From: Calditrichota bacterium
GTDB taxonomy: Bacteria > Electryoneota > RPQS01
Assembly (NCBI GenBank): GCA_020057985.1
Contig: JAGVEU010000098.1
Location: 1 to 5,837, forward strand
Length of the DNA: 5,837 nucleotides
Direction of reading: 5' to 3'
A program made the translations under genes and the position numbers. A model generated the notes under the pieces. It saw only the letters and a list, made by a program, of their open reading frames with translations. It ran no database searches and was not told where the DNA came from. Of this stretch, positions 5,259-5,837 are shown in pieces. Positions within the stretch are counted from its first letter, which is position 1. Each line of letters starts with the position of its first letter.

Positions 5259-5837
5259 ATGAAAATCCGAAATCCGAAATCCGAAACCCGAAAGGCTATA
5301 CTTGTTTGCCTTTCAGTATTATGCATGAGCATGTGGGCCTTCGCGCAACCGCAGCAGAGCGAGAACTTTCGCATGGCGAAATCAGTGATTGATGCCGGAG
5401 GAACGGCGAGTGCCTCGACCAACTTTCGGCTCGTCAGCGCGTTCGGGCAGCCAACTCCCCTCGGGCAACAATCCAGCGCTAACTTTACGCTCATTGCGGG
5501 TTTCCTGTCGCCGATGTTCGCGGTCTCGCCACTGAGTCCGATTCAGGAACTGGTTATCCAGTACAACAGCCCGAACATCCGCCTCGATTGGGAGCGGATT
5601 GCTACCGCAACCTCGTATGTCGTCTATCGCGACACCACCGCGCTCTTCACGCCCAATCCGCTGAATCTGATCGGCACGGCAGCGGATACTTTCTACGTGG
5701 ACAACAACGCGCTGGCCTTGCCGCATGCGAGGTACTACTATAATGTAGAATCCTCGCGGGTTCCGATTCTCAGTGCAACGAAAGCACCGGATCGTCGGGA
5801 CCCCTCAGCCGTGGCCAAGACGACAGTGGACGCGCAA
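5259..5837 (+). CDS. Exported NFxL-motif and fibronectin-III-like protein, 3' end beyond the window
   Basis: 193 codons are visible without a stop. Residues 1-29 are a Sec signal peptide: a basic n-region with five Lys/Arg, the hydrophobic stretch AILVCLSVLCM, and cleavage after AFA. There is no lipobox. Residues ~35-82 carry the paired motif ENFRMAKSVID...TNFRLVSAFGQ...ANFTLIAGF, seen in many exported proteins of uncultured FCB-type bacteria. Residues ~93-168 fit an FN3-like sandwich: IRLDWERI, ATSYVVYRD, a Gly-Thr turn and ARYYYNVESS. A sorting tail, if there is one, would lie beyond the edge. It probably acts outside the inner membrane; no enzymatic motif is visible. The gene follows the tail-fibre-like gene by 115 bases on the same strand and may share its transcript. 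Its start region is a 7-base tandem repeat, so expression may switch by repeat slippage. Later ATGs fall at the end of the signal peptide and would not give export. Confidence 0.88.
   Translation, partial: MKIRNPKSETRKAILVCLSVLCMSMWAFAQPQQSENFRMAKSVIDAGGTASASTNFRLVSAFGQPTPLGQQSSANFTLIAGFLSPMFAVSPLSPIQELVIQYNSPNIRLDWERIATATSYVVYRDTTALFTPNPLNLIGTAADTFYVDNNALALPHARYYYNVESSRVPILSATKAPDRRDPSAVAKTTVDAQ
5263..5290 (+). repeat. Heptanucleotide tandem repeat AAATCCG, four units
   Basis: There are three perfect AAATCCG units (5263-5283) and a fourth with one change, AAACCCG (5284-5290), then a decayed AAAGGCT. The array begins one base after the ATG and encodes the basic n-region of the signal peptide. 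Because the unit is 7 bases, each gain or loss of one unit shifts the frame. On the other strand it reads as FRVSDFGFRI-type codons, a pattern I recall from dispersed heptamer repeats in uncultured bacteria. Confidence 0.9.

Overview
The window looks like a piece of an uncultured Gram-negative bacterium, most likely from the FCB/candidate-phylum group (the Zixibacteria, Calditrichota, Latescibacteria or KSB1 type). That placement is inferred from memory. It rests on the exported 'QINYQGYL' surface-protein type, on a secreted 'NFxL' plus fibronectin-III protein, on heptanucleotide AAATCCG repeats and on C/G-rich intergenic hairpins. I cannot name a genus.

Left part, minus strand (about 1-1990): a decaying block. 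Reading leftward it holds (i) the last ~110 codons of a transposase from a 5'-truncated IS3-family element, whose surviving end lies at about 1605; (ii) the 3' end of an Ig/FN3-like gene cut off by that IS; and (iii) a GAF-AAA+ sigma-54-dependent transcriptional activator, whose GTG start overlaps the stop of (ii) as GTGA. The activator has at least three lesions: a frameshift near 949, an in-frame TAG at 532-534 and a frameshift near 36/37. The transposase fragment carries Lys in place of the catalytic Glu of its DDE triad. Nothing on this strand looks functional.

Middle (about 1991-2341): an AT-rich stretch with no convincing gene. It separates the relics from the plus-strand genes and should hold the promoter of the next gene.

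Right part, plus strand (2342-5837): two intact genes for exported proteins. The first is a 933-residue modular protein. It has a signal peptide, a 'QINYQGYL...PYAF' N-terminal domain, tail-fibre-like repeat modules, a Gly/Ser/Tyr-rich GVYG repeat tract and a conserved-looking C-terminal domain. The second starts 115 bases downstream and runs off the window. It has a signal peptide, an 'NFxL' motif domain and an FN3-like domain. The n-region of its signal peptide is encoded by a 7-base tandem repeat directly after the start codon, which makes it a candidate phase-variable (ON/OFF) locus. The two genes could form a cell-surface operon, though a hairpin-rich gap lies between them.
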